A DNA stretch of 64,000 nucleotides from an uncultured Oscillibacter sp. (GCA_910587705.1 CAJUMX010000001.1:381104-445103), one strand, 5' to 3'. Counted from the first letter of the stretch, positions 48,044 through 57,106 are shown. Notes: a model not told the origin generated them from the letters alone. Numbers and translations are program-made.

Positions 48044-48484
48044 GTGGCAGAGGTGGTATCCGTCAACATCAGCGAGAAAAAAGGCACCGCCAAGCGGGAG
48101 GTCCCGGAAATCCAATTGAAGCTCCACCACGGCATCCTGGGGGACGCCCACGCCGGGGACTGGCACCGGCAGATTTCCCTGCTGGCGGAGGAGAGCGTGG
48201 ACAAAATGCGCTCCCTGCTGCCGGAGCTACAGCCCGGGGTCTTCGCCGAAAACATCAACACCCGGGGGCTGGACTTGAAGTCCCTTCCCATCGGGACCCG
48301 GCTCCGGCTGGGGGAGACGGTGGTGGAGGTCACCCAGATTGGAAAAGAGTGCCACAGCGACTGCGCGATTAAGAAAGCCACCGGGAAATGCGTCATGCCC
48401 ACGGAGGGCATTTTCGCCGTGGTGGTAAAAGAGGGAACCGTCCGCAAGGGGGACCCCATTGAACGGTTGGAGGAGGAGCCATGA
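48044..48484 (+). CDS. MOSC domain protein
   Basis: A 146-residue protein of the MOSC domain (molybdenum cofactor sulfurase C-terminal fold): LKLHHGILGDAHAGDWHRQISLLAEES, then GVFAENINTRGLDLKSLPIGTRLRLG and GKECHSDCAIKKATGKCVMPTEGIFAVV with Cys residues that could take part in sulfur transfer. Stand-alone MOSC proteins occur in molybdenum operons. The GTG at 48044 has AAGGAG eight bases upstream; the GTG at 48038 overlaps the moaC stop and is less well placed. Its stop overlaps the next gene as ATGA. Confidence 0.9.
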   Translation: MAEVVSVNISEKKGTAKREVPEIQLKLHHGILGDAHAGDWHRQISLLAEESVDKMRSLLPELQPGVFAENINTRGLDLKSLPIGTRLRLGETVVEVTQIGKECHSDCAIKKATGKCVMPTEGIFAVVVKEGTVRKGDPIERLEEEP

Positions 48485-49500
48485 AGCTGATTCCCACTCA
48501 AGAGGCCGTGGGCCACGTCCTCTGCCACGACATGACCCAGATCATTCCGGGGAAGTACAAGGACGCCCGCTTCCGCAAGGGCCATGTGGTCCAAGCGGAG
48601 GACATCCCCGTCCTTCTCTCCATGGGCAAGGAGCATCTCTATGTCTGGGAGATGGCCCCCGGCATGGTCCACGAAAACGACGCGGCGGAGCGCCTCTGCG
48701 CCCTCTGCCGGAACGAGGGCATGGACCAAAGCGCCGTCAAGGAGGGGAAAATCGAGCTCACCGCCGCTACGGACGGCCTGTTTCTTGTGGACAGCGCCCG
48801 GCTGAACGCCGTCAACGCCCTGGAGGACATCATGATCGCCACCCGCCACGGCGGCACGGCGGTCCGCAAGGGGGACAAGCTGGCGGGGACGCGGGTGATT
48901 CCCCTGGTCATCGAGGAGGAAAAGCTCCGCCGGGCGGAGGATGCCGCCGGGAACCGCCCCCTGCTAGAGCTGCGTCCCTGGAGGCTGAAAACCGCCGCCG
49001 TCATCGCCACCGGCAGCGAGGTGGCCAAGGGGCTGATTCAGGACGCCTTCACCCCAGTGGTGGAGCGAAAGCTGGCGGCGTTCGGCATTGAGACCACCCA
49101 GCACCGGACGCCGGGGGATGACGTCGAAGCCATATCCAACGCCATTTTGGAGGTCAAGGCCGGTTCCCCGGACCTGATTCTCTGCACCGGCGGCATGAGC
49201 GTGGACCCGGACGACAATACCCCTGGCGCCGTGAAACGCAGCGGAGCGCGGATCGTTTCCTACGGCGCACCGGTGCTGCCAGGGGCCATGTTCCTGCTGG
49301 GGTATTTTGAGGACGGAACCCCCATCCTGGGTCTCCCCGGCTGCGTCATGTACGCCAAGCGCACCATCTTTGATCTGGTGCTCCCCAAGCTGGCCGCTGG
49401 AGTTCCCGTGACCCGGGGGGACCTCACTTCCCTGGGCGAGGGCGGGCTGTGCCTGGGCTGTGAGGTTTGCACCTATCCCAACTGCGGCTTTGGGAAGTAG
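48481..49500 (+). CDS. Molybdopterin-binding (MoeA/Mog-like) protein
   Basis: A 339-residue protein with an N-terminal MoeA-like part (about 1-150, IPTQEAVGHVLCHDMTQI) and a MoCF/Mog domain (about 165-320) with the signature AAVIATGSEVAKG, the loop CTGGMSVDPDD and GLPGCVMY. The end is Cys-rich (CLGCEVCTYPNCGFGK), which I have not seen in typical MoeA. It probably handles insertion or sorting of the molybdenum cofactor. Start ATG 48481 overlaps the MOSC stop by four bases. The exact step cannot be named. Confidence 0.85.
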   Translation: MKLIPTQEAVGHVLCHDMTQIIPGKYKDARFRKGHVVQAEDIPVLLSMGKEHLYVWEMAPGMVHENDAAERLCALCRNEGMDQSAVKEGKIELTAATDGLFLVDSARLNAVNALEDIMIATRHGGTAVRKGDKLAGTRVIPLVIEEEKLRRAEDAAGNRPLLELRPWRLKTAAVIATGSEVAKGLIQDAFTPVVERKLAAFGIETTQHRTPGDDVEAISNAILEVKAGSPDLILCTGGMSVDPDDNTPGAVKRSGARIVSYGAPVLPGAMFLLGYFEDGTPILGLPGCVMYAKRTIFDLVLPKLAAGVPVTRGDLTSLGEGGLCLGCEVCTYPNCGFGK

Positions 49501-49510
49501 GGAAAACCAT

Positions 49511-50341
49511 ATGAAACGGCTGCTTCCCATTCTGTTGGCCCTGCTGGCCCTGTCCGCCTGCGGCGGCTCCCAGGCGGAGAGCCCGGAGCTTGCTATTTTT
49601 GCCGCCTCCTCCCTCCAAGAGGCCCTGACGGAGATCGGGGAACGCTATCAACGGGACCGCCCCAACGTGACGTTGGTCTTTCATTTCGACTCCTCCGGCA
49701 CGCTCAAGACCCAGATTGAGGAAGGGGCGGCGTGCGACCTCTTCATTTCCGCCGGGCAAACGCAGATGGACGACCTGGACGCCTCCGTTGCTCCCGCCGC
49801 CGACGCCGATAATCCCGGCTCAGACGCCGGAGGAGGACTTGATTTCGTCCTGTCGAACACCCGTGTGGACCTTTTGGAAAACCAGGTGGTTCTGGCCGTA
49901 CCGGAAGGGAACCCCGCCGGGATTCACAGCTTCGATCAGCTGGACGCTGCCCTGAACGCCGGGGACATTCTCCTGGCTATCGGAAACAGCGACGTGCCCG
50001 TGGGGCAGTATACCCAGAAAATCCTTGCCCACTATGGCCTGGAGGAAGCCGCCCTGAACGCCGCCGGGGTCCTGACCTACGGCTCCAACGTCAGGGAGGT
50101 CGCCACCCAGGTGGCCGAGGGAACTGTGGACTGCGGCATCATCTACGCTACAGACGCCCGTTCCGCCGAAGTGGAAATCGTGGACGCCGCCACGGCGGAC
50201 ATGTGCGGGCAGGTGCTTTACCCCGCCGCCGTCATGACCGCCGGAACAAATCAGAGCGGAGCCAGGGATTTTCTGGCGTTTCTCCGCACCGAGGAGGCGG
50301 CGGAGGTCTTTGCGCAAGCGGGCTTTACGCCCTTGGGATAA
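49511..50341 (+). CDS. modA: Molybdate-binding lipoprotein ModA
   Basis: A 276-residue periplasm-side binding protein of the molybdate ABC transporter. Lipobox LSAC at 14-17 (Cys17), then the ModA signature LAIFAASSLQEALTEIGERYQ, FHFDSSGTLKTQIEEGAACDLFISAG, and the later anion-binding segments. The family normally binds MoO4(2-) with Ser and Tyr side chains that I can see only partly. Start ATG is 11 bases after the previous stop with a weak AGGGA. Operon position 5. Confidence 0.94.
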   Translation: MKRLLPILLALLALSACGGSQAESPELAIFAASSLQEALTEIGERYQRDRPNVTLVFHFDSSGTLKTQIEEGAACDLFISAGQTQMDDLDASVAPAADADNPGSDAGGGLDFVLSNTRVDLLENQVVLAVPEGNPAGIHSFDQLDAALNAGDILLAIGNSDVPVGQYTQKILAHYGLEEAALNAAGVLTYGSNVREVATQVAEGTVDCGIIYATDARSAEVEIVDAATADMCGQVLYPAAVMTAGTNQSGARDFLAFLRTEEAAEVFAQAGFTPLG

Positions 50342-50360
50342 CGAAACTGGGAGGTCCGCC

Positions 50361-51029
50361 ATGGACTGGTTTCCCCTTTACAACTCTATCCGCACCGCCG
50401 CCGTCTCCACGGTGCTGGTATTCTTCCTGGGGATTTTCGCCGCCCATTTTGTCTCCAGGGCCCCCCGGCTGGTGAAGGGGGCGGTGGACGTGGTTCTCAC
50501 CCTGCCCCTGGTGCTGCCTCCTACGGTGGTGGGCTGGCTTCTGCTGCTGGCCCTGGGGCCCCGGAGGCCGTTGGGGAGCTGGGTTTTGGAGACCTTCGGC
50601 CTCCGGCTGACCATGACCTGGCCGGCCGGAATCCTCGCCGCCGTGGTGGTGAGCTTTCCTCTGATGTACCGCACCGCCCGAGGGACCTTCGAGTCCTTTG
50701 ACAAGACCCTGATCCAGGCCGGTCAAACCCTGGGGCTTGGCAATGCCTATATTTTCTGGCGGATTCAAATGCCGGTCTGCCGCCAGGGCATCCTGGCGGG
50801 GACGGTGCTGTCCTTCGCTCGGGCCCTGGGGGAGTATGGGGCCACCTCCATGGTGGCGGGCTACACCCCCGGCCGCACCGCCACCGTCTCCACCACCGTC
50901 TATCAGCTCTGGCGCACCGGGCAGGATACCCTGGCTCTCCGTTGGGTGCTGGTGAACCTGGGGATTTCCGCCGCAGTGCTGCTGGCGGTGAATCTGCTGG
51001 AGCGAAAGGAGGGGCGCTCATGGCCCTGA
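50361..51029 (+). CDS. modB: Molybdate ABC permease ModB
   Basis: A 222-residue membrane protein with about five helices, and the ABC permease EAA loop ALGEYGATSMVAGYTPGRTATVS. TLPLVLPPTVVGWLLL near the N-terminus is typical for ModB. It forms the channel as a homodimer. Start ATG follows GGGAGGT and is 19 bases after modA. Its stop overlaps the modC start by ten bases. Confidence 0.95.
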   Translation: MDWFPLYNSIRTAAVSTVLVFFLGIFAAHFVSRAPRLVKGAVDVVLTLPLVLPPTVVGWLLLLALGPRRPLGSWVLETFGLRLTMTWPAGILAAVVVSFPLMYRTARGTFESFDKTLIQAGQTLGLGNAYIFWRIQMPVCRQGILAGTVLSFARALGEYGATSMVAGYTPGRTATVSTTVYQLWRTGQDTLALRWVLVNLGISAAVLLAVNLLERKEGRSWP

Positions 51030-52072
51030 CGGTCCAGATTCAAAAGCGCTATGGGGATTTTCTTTTGGACGTGGATTTCACGGCGGAGGATGGAGAAGCC
51101 CTGGCCCTGCTGGGGGCCTCCGGCTGTGGGAAGAGCGTAACCCTCAAATGCGTGGCGGGCATTGACCGGCCGGACCGGGGGCGGATTGAGCTGGACGGAC
51201 AGGTCCTCTTCGACAGCGCGGCGGGGGTGAACCTCCCGCCCCAAAAGCGCCGGATGGGCTTCCTCTTCCAGAGCTTTGCCCTGTTCCCCCACATGACAGT
51301 AGAGCAGAATGTAGCCGTCTGCCTGGGATCTTTGGAGAAACGGCGGCGGCAGGCCCGGACGGCGGAGCTGCTGGCCCGGCTTCATCTGGAGGGGCAGGCG
51401 AAGCTCTACCCCCCGCAGCTCTCCGGCGGCCAGCAGCAGCGGGCGGCCCTGGCCCGCATCCTGGCGGCAGACCCCCAGGCGCTGCTGTTGGACGAGCCCT
51501 TTTCCGCCCTGGACAGCTTCTTGAAGTGGCAGCTGGAGCAGGAGCTCCGAGAAATTCTGGACCGCTTTTCTGGCCCCGTGGTCTGGGTCAGCCACGACCA
51601 GGGGGAGGTCTGCCGGAACTGCCCCCAGGTCTGCGTGCTGGAGGCAGGGGCCTCCGCCCCTGTGACCACCCTGGCGGAGCTGATGGTCAATCCCGGCACC
51701 GTCAGCGCCGCCCGGCTCTCGGGGTGTAAAAACTTCGCCTCTATCCGCCCTGGTCCGGGGCTGGTGGAGGTCCCGGCATGGGGGCTGACCCTGGAATCTG
51801 CCGCCCCCTGGCGGGCGGGCGTGTCCACCCTGGGCGTCCGGGCGAACCGGGTCCACCCGGCGGAGGCAGGGGAGCTCAACGCCTTTTTCTGCCGGGTTCT
51901 CCGGGTGACGGAGGACGGAGCCTCTGTATTGACCACTCTTCGCCCGGAGGCTGCCGCCCCTGGGGCTCCGCCCCTTTGGATGGAGCTTCCCAAAGACGCC
52001 TGGGCCGCCCTGCCAGACCGGGAACGCCTTCTGGCGGCGATTCGCCCGGAGGATTTGATGCTGTTGGAATAG
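51020..52072 (+). CDS. modC: Molybdate ABC ATPase ModC
   Basis: A 350-residue ATP-binding subunit. Walker A GASGCGKSVTL, Q-loop region, ABC signature LSGGQQQRAALARIL, Walker B LLLDEPFSALDSFLKWQLEQE and switch His in WVSHDQGEV are all in place. The C-terminal part (about 285-350) is a Mop/TOBE-type regulatory domain that binds oxyanions. Start ATG at 51020 lies inside the end of modB; GGAGG precedes it by seven bases. With modA and modB it makes a full molybdate importer. Confidence 0.96.
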   Translation: MALTVQIQKRYGDFLLDVDFTAEDGEALALLGASGCGKSVTLKCVAGIDRPDRGRIELDGQVLFDSAAGVNLPPQKRRMGFLFQSFALFPHMTVEQNVAVCLGSLEKRRRQARTAELLARLHLEGQAKLYPPQLSGGQQQRAALARILAADPQALLLDEPFSALDSFLKWQLEQELREILDRFSGPVVWVSHDQGEVCRNCPQVCVLEAGASAPVTTLAELMVNPGTVSAARLSGCKNFASIRPGPGLVEVPAWGLTLESAAPWRAGVSTLGVRANRVHPAEAGELNAFFCRVLRVTEDGASVLTTLRPEAAAPGAPPLWMELPKDAWAALPDRERLLAAIRPEDLMLLE

Positions 52073-52083
52073 GAGGAGCTTTC

Positions 52084-52569
52084 ATGTATACAGCCGCAGT
52101 TTTGACCGTCAGTGACCGGAGCTTCCGGGGGGAGCGTCCCGACGGGGCGGGTCCCTTGGCCGCCTCCCTGCTGGAGGCGGCGGGCTACCATGTCCTTGAG
52201 ACCGCCCTGGTTCCCGACGAACAGCCGGACATAGAAGCCGCCCTGATTCGCCTGTCCGGCCTGGCTGCCCTGGTGATTACCACCGGCGGCACCGGCTTTT
52301 CTCCCCGGGACGTGACCCCGGAGGCCACATTGGCCGTCTGTGAGCGCATGGTTCCCGGTATTCCGGAGGCCATGCGGGCGGCCTCCCTGGCCGTCACGCC
52401 CCGGGCCATGCTCTCCCGGGCCGCGGCGGGCATCCGGGGCAGGAGCCTCATCATCAACCTTCCCGGCAGTCCCAAAGCCGCCAAGGAAAACCTGGAGGCG
52501 GTGCTTCCCACCTTGGAGCACGGCCTGAGCATGCTCCTGGGGGGCCCTACCGACTGCTACGTTCCTTGA
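52084..52569 (+). CDS. Molybdopterin adenylyltransferase MogA/MoaB type
   Basis: A 161-residue protein that adenylates molybdopterin before metal insertion. Marks: AAVLTVSDRSFRGERPDGAGP, LVITTGGTGFSPRDVTPEATLAV with the TGGTG loop, and IRGRSLIINLPGSPKAAKENL. Start ATG at 52084 follows GGAGGAGC and is 12 bases after modC, at the end of the operon, before a terminator. MogA and MoaB cannot be reliably separated by sequence alone, so no symbol is given. Confidence 0.93.
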   Translation: MYTAAVLTVSDRSFRGERPDGAGPLAASLLEAAGYHVLETALVPDEQPDIEAALIRLSGLAALVITTGGTGFSPRDVTPEATLAVCERMVPGIPEAMRAASLAVTPRAMLSRAAAGIRGRSLIINLPGSPKAAKENLEAVLPTLEHGLSMLLGGPTDCYVP

Positions 52570-52611
52570 AGGGCACGTAACAAAGCGGCGGCAGCACCGT
52601 CTGAACATCAT

Positions 52612-52646
52612 AAAAGCGCCCTCCTGATTTTCAGGAGGGCGCTTTT
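52612..52646. terminator. Bidirectional intrinsic terminator
   Basis: A 16-bp perfect stem (52612-52627 with 52631-52646) with A/T ends; serves the moa-mod operon and the converging XdhC gene. Confidence 0.92.
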
Positions 52647-52655
52647 CTATACACT

Positions 52656-53633
52656 TTATAAATGAGATGGGCAGCCGTGCTCCGCCGCCCCGGCGGCCTC
52701 CCGGCGGAGGGCCCGTTCATAGATCAGCTCCCCGGTGATGCTGACGGCGATTTCCTCCGGCGTCACGGCTTTGATGGCGGTACCAATGGGGGTGTGGACC
52801 CGCCGCAGGGCCTCCTCGGAGATGCCCGCCTCCCGAAGCTTTCCGTTGACATAGGCGGTTTTCGTCCGGGAGCCCATGACGCCAACATAGGCTAAAGGCC
52901 GCCGGAGCAGCTGCTCCTCCACCGCAAAGTCGTGGCAGTGACCGCTGGTCATGACCACGGCGTAGTCCTCCGCCGTCAGCTCCAGTCCGGCGGCAATGTC
53001 GGTGTAGTCCCCACAGATCACCGTCTCCGCCTCCGGGAAGCGGGCGGGGGCGGCAAACTCTGCCCGGTCATCAAACACCGCCACTCGGAAGCCCACGCTC
53101 CGCAGAACCGGAACCAGGGCCAAGGCACAGTGCCCTCCGCCGAAGATCACCACCCGTTCCCCCACCGGCAGAGGGCATGTCAGCCGCTCCCTGTCCCAGA
53201 CGGGACCAGATGGGCCCCTCTCCTGCAAAACCGGGTCTGCCCCGGCCTCCAGGGCCAGCCAGCCGCCCCGGTGGGCCTCCAGCCGCTCCAAAGCTTTCTG
53301 GGCAAAGGCCCTCCAGGCTTCCCCGTCATGGGGGATGAACTGGAGCAGGACTGTCTGTTCCCCGCCGCAGACGGAATCCAGTTCCCCGCCGTGGCGGAGC
53401 TCCAGGCGGCGGACGGCGGACCGCCCCTCACGCAGCAGCTCCGCCGCGAAAGCCAGGGCCTGGGCCTCCCCCGGCCCGCCGCCGATGGTCCCGGCGATCA
53501 GGCCCCCTCGGCCCGCCAAAAGCTGGGACCCGGCCCCCCGGGGGGTGGATCCCTGGGCCAAGACCACCGTCACCAGCACGGCGTCCTCCCCCCGGTCCAG
53601 CAGGGCCAGCAGATTTTCAAAGATCATGCGCAT
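52656..53633 (-). CDS. XdhC/CoxI family molybdenum-enzyme maturation protein
   Basis: A 325-residue protein of the XdhC/CoxI family, which helps load the molybdenum cofactor into xanthine dehydrogenase-like enzymes. The N-terminal XdhC domain has VLAQGSTPRGAGSQLL and GTIGGGPGEAQAL; a C-terminal Rossmann part starts with VVIFGGGHCALAL and ends with GVMGSRTKTAYVNGKLREAGI...VHTPIGTAIKAVTPEEIAVSI. Both domains are complete. Start ATG follows AAAGGAGCG. It faces the moa-mod operon, which supports a shared role, but no molybdenum hydroxylase gene is in the window. Confidence 0.93.
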   Translation of the reverse strand: MRMIFENLLALLDRGEDAVLVTVVLAQGSTPRGAGSQLLAGRGGLIAGTIGGGPGEAQALAFAAELLREGRSAVRRLELRHGGELDSVCGGEQTVLLQFIPHDGEAWRAFAQKALERLEAHRGGWLALEAGADPVLQERGPSGPVWDRERLTCPLPVGERVVIFGGGHCALALVPVLRSVGFRVAVFDDRAEFAAPARFPEAETVICGDYTDIAAGLELTAEDYAVVMTSGHCHDFAVEEQLLRRPLAYVGVMGSRTKTAYVNGKLREAGISEEALRRVHTPIGTAIKAVTPEEIAVSITGELIYERALRREAAGAAEHGCPSHL

Positions 53634-53670
53634 AAGGGCGCTCCTTTCTTATGAGAGGGAAAGCCGGAGC

Positions 53671-54351
53671 CTACCGGCTTTCCAGGTTCCCGGAAAGCAC
53701 CATCTCCCGGGTCAGCGGCATGCCCTCCAGCAGCTCCACCGTGATGGAGTGCCACAGAGATCCGCCGCGCTCGTCCTCCTGCGCCTCATGGCTGTAATAC
53801 ACGGAGACGCTGTGAACCGGGGTCCTGGGGGATAAGTCCTCATAGAGCGCCATAGCCCGGTCCGCCATGGCCGCCCGCATGGTTGCCTCATCTGGAACCG
53901 GGGCACTGTGCCTGTCCCCGAAGTCAATACGGATGTTCACCACCGGCGTGTCCGGCTCGCTGGGGTCCCACCGGGCATCCCAGTAGGCTCTTTGCCCGTT
54001 GACCTGCGGATGCTCCGCGATGCCAAGCTCCTTCCGCAGCACGGTTCTTCGCCGTTCGTCCGTGACCAGCTTGGAATCCAGGTCATAGTACAGGCTGCGC
54101 CATCCCCCTCCGTCCTTCAGGGTAAAGGCCAGAAAGTAGTTGCCGTCCTCCAGGTCATACCAGGCCCATGGGCTCTCCGGCGTCAGCCCTGGATAAACCT
54201 GGGCGACATAGCTTCGCATCCGCGCGGCGGAAACCAGGTTCCCCAGCACCGGGAACCAGCCGGTGCTCCCATCCACCAGGACACAGGAAGCAAGAAAAAC
54301 CAGCAGAAGCGCCGCCGCTCCTCCCAGCAGCTTGGTCCGTTTCGCCCGCAT
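53671..54351 (-). CDS. Predicted lipoprotein of unknown function
   Basis: A 226-residue protein with a signal ending in the lipobox LASC (Cys23) and a mature part with a beta-rich fold of the type seen in small Firmicute YfjL-like or DUF-type lipoproteins: SPWAWYDLEDGNYFLAFTLKDGGGW and SLYYDLDSKLVTDERRRTVL. No catalytic motif is visible. Start ATG at 54351 follows GGGAGG with eight bases. The TraX gene upstream ends 27 bases before it with no terminator, so they form an operon. Function unknown. Confidence 0.68.
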   Translation of the reverse strand: MRAKRTKLLGGAAALLLVFLASCVLVDGSTGWFPVLGNLVSAARMRSYVAQVYPGLTPESPWAWYDLEDGNYFLAFTLKDGGGWRSLYYDLDSKLVTDERRRTVLRKELGIAEHPQVNGQRAYWDARWDPSEPDTPVVNIRIDFGDRHSAPVPDEATMRAAMADRAMALYEDLSPRTPVHSVSVYYSHEAQEDERGGSLWHSITVELLEGMPLTREMVLSGNLESR

Positions 54352-54378
54352 CGGCGCAGCCTCCCCTCCGCTCTCCCG

Positions 54379-55230
54379 TCAGCCTCCCGCCAGAAGCGGA
54401 TACGCCGCCCAGGACAGTGCGTATAAAATATAGATATGAGCGGGGTAGAAGGCGTAAAAGAAGGCCTTCGGCCCCCGGCCCCGCTCTCCATTGTAACACA
54501 GCATCAGGATCGCCGCAAGGGCCCCGTACCACTCGTAGGCGGTGGTGAACATCATGGTCCAGTGAAACTCCGGGGATTGGAACAGCAAAAGCAGAGGAAA
54601 CAGGAAGGAAAACACCATGGTTCCCGCCACGAAAGCCCCAGCCTGCACCCTGCGGTTCCGGCGGAACGCATAGAGAAGCATGCCTGTCGCGATGACGGAA
54701 ATGCTGGCGTCCGGGTTGCTGTTCCACATGGGCAGGAGGGTATAGCCCAGGGTGAGCAGGGGCATTTGCAGGGCAGGTACTCCCCGCATCAAAAGCCCCG
54801 CTAGCATGGGCCAAGCCAGGGGCAGAAGCACCGCCGCCAGCCCTGGGCCCCAGCGCTTCTCCCCTAACCAGTCCATGCCCTGAAAGACCACCATCAAAAT
54901 GGCAAAGGAGGTCATCATGCCATTCATGGGATAAAAGCCGTCGGGCCGAACCGGCAGGAGGCCGCACACCCACAAAAGCAGAAGTCCAGACATCAGCAAA
55001 TGAAGGACATATACTTTTATAAAGTATTTTCTTCGGTCGTGGGTATGGGAAAACCCCTCCACCAGACAAAAGAGAAACAGCGGCGCAGCCAGCCGTCCCG
55101 CCATGCTGAACCACTCCGGGACCCGGCCCGTATAGGCAAAGAAGTAATGAATGTGGTCCAGGACCATCAAAACCAGGGCAATCCATTTCAGCCCTGAGGC
55201 GCTGAGGCCCATCGTCCGTACAAGTTCCAT
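54379..55230 (-). CDS. TraX-like membrane acetyltransferase
   Basis: A 283-residue polytopic membrane protein of the TraX family with about eight helices; marks are GLKWIALVLMVLDHIHYFF at the N-terminus and AGRLAAPLFLFCLVEGFSHT, which match TraX (the F-pilin acetylase) and its many non-conjugative relatives in Firmicutes. No other conjugation gene is nearby, so pilin modification is unlikely and a general acyltransferase role is more probable. The start at 55230 follows GAGGAG; a short extension to 55248 is less likely. First gene of a two-gene operon. Confidence 0.87.
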   Translation of the reverse strand: MELVRTMGLSASGLKWIALVLMVLDHIHYFFAYTGRVPEWFSMAGRLAAPLFLFCLVEGFSHTHDRRKYFIKVYVLHLLMSGLLLLWVCGLLPVRPDGFYPMNGMMTSFAILMVVFQGMDWLGEKRWGPGLAAVLLPLAWPMLAGLLMRGVPALQMPLLTLGYTLLPMWNSNPDASISVIATGMLLYAFRRNRRVQAGAFVAGTMVFSFLFPLLLLFQSPEFHWTMMFTTAYEWYGALAAILMLCYNGERGRGPKAFFYAFYPAHIYILYALSWAAYPLLAGG

Positions 55231-55274
55231 AAAAACGTCTCCTCTCAAATGTATTATTTAATTGGTACAATAGT

Positions 55275-55303
55275 ATAATAATACAGACAAGTGGAAATGT
55301 CAA
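55275..55303 (-). promoter_or_regulatory. Promoter of the traX operon
   Basis: Minus strand TTGACA (55298-55303), 17 bases, TATTAT (55275-55280). Confidence 0.82.
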
Positions 55304-55304
55304 G

Positions 55305-55335
55305 AAAAAACGCCCGGCCAACTGGCCGGGCGTTT
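55305..55335 (-). terminator. Terminator of the NhaC-type transporter gene
   Basis: A 10-bp stem ACGCCCGGCC/GGCCGGGCGT with a four-base loop, extended by A-T pairs, followed on the minus strand by TTTTTTC. Confidence 0.88.
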
Positions 55336-55349
55336 CACTTTATAGAGGA

Positions 55350-57092
55350 TCAGGAAATGCTGGAATTTCTGGAGCGGATCACGAACAGCGCGCCGATCAT
55401 CAGCACGATGCCGATGGGCAGGCCCAGGATGCCGGGCGCGCCCGCGCTCACCAGGATGCCCGCGATGAGGTAGGTGATACCGGACACCACCGCGCAGGTG
55501 ATGGCGTAGGGCAATTGTGTGGACACATGGTTCACGTGGTCGCACTGGGCTCCCGCAGAGGCCATAATGGTCGTATCGGAGATGGGGGAGCAGTGGTCAC
55601 CGCAGACCGCGCCGGCCATGCAGGCGGAGATGCAAACGATGGCCATGGGGTTGTCCATGGAGAATACGTTCTGCACAATGGGAATCAGGATGCCGAAGGT
55701 ACCCCAGGAGGTTCCGGTGGCGAAGGCCAGCAGGCAGCCGATGGCAAAGACGATGAGGGGCAGAATCACCTGGAGACCGCCGGCGGAGGACCGCACGAAG
55801 TCCCGGACGAAGAACTTGGCGCCCAGGGAGTCCGTCATGTTCTTCAAGCTCCAGGCGAAGGTGAGAATCATGATGGCGGGGACCATGGCCTTGAAGCCCT
55901 CGGGAATGCAGCCCATCATCTCCTTGAAGCTCATGGAGCGGCGGATGAGGTAATAAACCAGGGTGAACACCAGGGCAAAGGCGGAGCCCAGCATCAAGCC
56001 CACGGAAGCGTCGGAGTTGGAGAAGGCGGTAATGAAGCCCTCGCCGTCAAAGAAGCCGCCGGAGTAGATCATGCCGATGACACAGCAGATGATGAGGACC
56101 ACCACAGGAAGCACCAGGTCCAGCACCGTGCCCTTATCCTCGGGAGAATCGTCCTCCGCCCCGGCGTAGGGGTTGGAGCCGGAGAAGAGGTCGCCCTTTT
56201 CGATGGCGTTTTTCTCGTACTTCGCCATGGGGCCAAATTCCGTTTTCATGACGATCATGCCCACCATCATGACGATGGTCAGCAGGGCGTAGTAGTTATA
56301 GGGGATGGCCCGCAGGAAGAGGTTGAAGCCCTGGCCGTCCTCGGCAAAGCCGGCGACAGCCGCGGCCCAGGAGCTGATGGGGGCGATGATGCACACCGGG
56401 GCGGCGGTGGCGTCGATGATGTAGGCCAGCTTTGCCCGGGAGATGCTGTGCTTGTCCGTGATGGGGCGCATGACGCTGCCCACGGTGAGGCAGTTGAAAT
56501 AGTCGTCAATGAAGATCAGCACGCCCAGGAGCACGGAGGCCAGCTGGGCTCCGACGCGGCTCTTAATATGGTCCTTGGCCCAGCGGCCGAAGGCGGCGGA
56601 GCCGCCCGCCTTGTTCATCAGGCACACCATGGAGCCCAGGATGATCAGGAAGATCAGGATGCCCATGTTGTAGGAATCGGTGACAGAGGCCACGATGCCG
56701 TCGTTGAACACGTGGAGGATGGTGGCCTCAAAGGCGAAGTTGGAGTACAGCAAGCCGCCCACCAGGATGCCTAGGAATAAGGAGGAATAGACCTCCTTGG
56801 TAATCAGGGCCAGGGCAATGGCGATGATGGGGGGCAACAGGGACCAGAAGCTATTGTAGAAGCGGCTGGGGGATTCCACATAGCCCACGCCGCCGCAGCT
56901 CTCGCAGGTGACGGACTCCAGGTCCTCGGACAGGACAACTCCGGCGGCGCCGCAGTCGCCGCACTCAATGTACTTGGTTCCGGCCACCTCGGTCAGGTCC
57001 TCTCCCGCCGCCAGGGCGGGGACGGTCATGGCCGCGCACAGCAGCAGCATAACCGCCAGCAGAGGCAGGAACCGTCTTTTCAGGTTCTTCAT
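55350..57092 (-). CDS. NhaC-superfamily transporter, predicted lysine transporter (LysW type)
   Basis: A 580-residue transporter with about twelve membrane helices. It begins with a signal peptide (about 1-29, ending PALA) and an outside zinc-finger-like module CGDCG...CESCGG (about 44-70), then the NhaC core with GILVGGLLYSN, HSISRAKLAYIIDATAAPVC, and GDHCSPISDTT. NhaC proteins are Na+/H+ antiporters, but members controlled by a lysine riboswitch were predicted (Rodionov and co-workers' LysW) to carry lysine. The lysine riboswitch directly upstream supports that here. Start at 57092 follows AGGAGAG. Signal peptide plus Cys4 module is unusual. Confidence 0.88.
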   Translation of the reverse strand: MKNLKRRFLPLLAVMLLLCAAMTVPALAAGEDLTEVAGTKYIECGDCGAAGVVLSEDLESVTCESCGGVGYVESPSRFYNSFWSLLPPIIAIALALITKEVYSSLFLGILVGGLLYSNFAFEATILHVFNDGIVASVTDSYNMGILIFLIILGSMVCLMNKAGGSAAFGRWAKDHIKSRVGAQLASVLLGVLIFIDDYFNCLTVGSVMRPITDKHSISRAKLAYIIDATAAPVCIIAPISSWAAAVAGFAEDGQGFNLFLRAIPYNYYALLTIVMMVGMIVMKTEFGPMAKYEKNAIEKGDLFSGSNPYAGAEDDSPEDKGTVLDLVLPVVVLIICCVIGMIYSGGFFDGEGFITAFSNSDASVGLMLGSAFALVFTLVYYLIRRSMSFKEMMGCIPEGFKAMVPAIMILTFAWSLKNMTDSLGAKFFVRDFVRSSAGGLQVILPLIVFAIGCLLAFATGTSWGTFGILIPIVQNVFSMDNPMAIVCISACMAGAVCGDHCSPISDTTIMASAGAQCDHVNHVSTQLPYAITCAVVSGITYLIAGILVSAGAPGILGLPIGIVLMIGALFVIRSRNSSIS

Positions 57093-57106
57093 AACGCTCT
57101 CTCCTA

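Noticed and set aside
54379..55230. TraX as evidence for an integrated conjugative element
   Set aside because: No relaxase, coupling protein, T4SS gene, integrase or att-like repeats are present; TraX relatives are common as stand-alone chromosomal genes.
55350..57092. Plain Na+/H+ antiporter annotation
   Set aside because: The upstream lysine riboswitch makes a lysine transporter role more likely; NhaC is kept as the superfamily name only.
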